A stretch of DNA of 25,685 nt from NCBI GenBank assembly GCA_947174085.1, contig CAMWHN010000005.1:1-25685 (forward strand), written 5' to 3'. Every line of letters begins with the position of its first letter. Position 1 is the stretch's first letter. Shown piece after piece: positions 25,231 through 25,685 of this stretch. The notes under the pieces are model-generated. The model worked only from the letters and a program-made list of their open reading frames with translations, had not been told where the DNA came from and made no database searches. The position numbers were made by a program, and so were the translations under genes. The stretch is from an uncultured Ruminococcus sp. (lineage in GTDB: Bacteria; Bacillota; Clostridia; Oscillospirales; Ruminococcaceae).

Positions 25231-25617
25231 TTGAAAATTGCAAAAATAACAATTCCGTTTTTAATGGGATATTTTCTTTATGCGCTAATAGAAATTTTAG
25301 CACGAGGCTATACCCATTGGACAATGGCATTAACTGGAGGTGCAGTTTTCACAACAATGTGCATTTTATTCCGTAACGCACCGCCTATGTCAAAGCAATT
25401 ATTATATTTATTAGGCGCATTTGTAATTACTTCTTACGAGTTAGCCGTTGGTGTAATTGTAAATTTATATTTAAACTGGGACGTTTGGGATTATAGTCAT
25501 ATGCCCCTGAATTTTCATGGACAAATTTGCTTATTACACTGCACATTCTGGTATTTTACAAGCATACCGGCAAAATATATTTTTGATATACTTGAACCTA
25601 AATTTTCACTTAATTAA
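25231..25617 (+). CDS. CmpB-like integral membrane protein (putative ABC transporter permease family)
   Basis: This protein of about 128 residues has roughly four membrane segments (IPFLMGYFLYALIEIL, a second around ALTGGAVFTTMCILF, a third around LLYLLGAFVITSYELAVGVIV, and a C-terminal one). The motif WDYSHMPLNFHGQICL matches the 'WDYS-P-N--G-ICL' pattern of the CmpB-like family (PF06541 as I recall it), often named putative ABC permease though no transport role is shown. Two such segments (EILARGYTHWTM and VGVIVNLYLNWDVWDYS) look like internal repeats. Start choice: TTG at 25231 (MKIAKITIPF) is preferred; an in-frame TTG at 25198 would add 11 polar residues. It is divergent from malQ. No terminator follows the stop within the window. 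Confidence 0.72.
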   Translation: MKIAKITIPFLMGYFLYALIEILARGYTHWTMALTGGAVFTTMCILFRNAPPMSKQLLYLLGAFVITSYELAVGVIVNLYLNWDVWDYSHMPLNFHGQICLLHCTFWYFTSIPAKYIFDILEPKFSLN

Positions 25618-25622
25618 TTTCT

Positions 25623-25651
25623 ATTATAGCATATTTTTTACTAACATACAA
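25623..25651 (-). promoter_or_regulatory. Strong minus-strand promoter beyond the CmpB-like gene (antisense orientation)
   Basis: On the minus strand, TTGTAT (25646-25651), 17 nt, then a perfect TATAAT (25623-25628) with an upstream TG. The first minus-strand gene it meets is malQ, about 570 nt away, across the whole CmpB-like gene in antisense. Confidence 0.65.
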
Positions 25652-25685
25652 GTAGTAAGACTAGTAAAACAACAAAAAGACTGAA

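Noticed and set aside
1..25685. Mobile element, prophage or transferred island
   Set aside because: No transposase, integrase, terminal repeats or tRNA attachment site is visible, and codon usage looks uniform by eye.

Overview
The window is AT-rich chromosomal DNA from a low-GC Gram-positive bacterium, most likely a Ruminococcus-like member of the Clostridia. The evidence is the hrcA-grpE-dnaK-dnaJ operon behind a perfect CIRCE element, the Asp23/FakA/RecG gene order, consensus sigma-A promoters, a TPP riboswitch on an ECF thiamine transporter, a secreted dockerin protein and a cohesin-like lipoprotein. Almost everything lies on the minus strand; only two small genes (11004-11432 and 25231-25617) lie on the plus strand. 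No phage, IS, integrase, CRISPR, tRNA or rRNA is visible, so this is core genome rather than an island.

Layout from left to right, all minus strand unless noted. (1) 1-2846: asp23/yloU, fakA and the 5' part of recG behind one promoter. (2) 2895-3779: a single-gene unit for a secreted dockerin-domain protein. (3) 3835-8724: the heat-shock operon hrcA-grpE-dnaK-dnaJ with CIRCE, promoter and terminator. (4) 8787-10120: a MsmX/UgpC-type sugar ABC ATPase with its own promoter and terminator. (5) 10139-12366: an RsuA/RluB-type pseudouridine synthase, a plus-strand DUF4830-like gene, a small membrane protein, and nrdR behind a perfect-consensus promoter. (6) 12301-12686: a gene-free gap with two tandem copies of a two-hairpin module, possibly small RNA genes. 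(7) 12687-15050: serC-serA. (8) 15156-16076: thiT under a TPP riboswitch with a visible terminator. (9) 16104-25151: a tightly packed run malQ-glgP-nadB-nadC-cohesin-like lipoprotein-metG. (10) 25231-25651: a plus-strand CmpB-like membrane gene with a minus-strand promoter just beyond its 3' end.

Together the genes suggest a polysaccharide-using gut or rumen type of lifestyle: a shared sugar-transporter ATPase, glycogen/maltodextrin breakdown by MalQ and GlgP, and cohesin/dockerin-type modules. Housekeeping functions (NAD, serine and thiamine supply, methionyl-tRNA, protein folding, nucleotide-reduction control) surround them.

The least explained parts are the tandem hairpin modules at 12431-12664, the cohesin-like lipoprotein and the dockerin protein with an unrecognised N-terminal part, the mRNA structure in front of dnaJ, and the antisense-oriented promoter at the right end. 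I saw no clear new multi-gene system. All functional calls come from reading motifs by eye; no database search was made.
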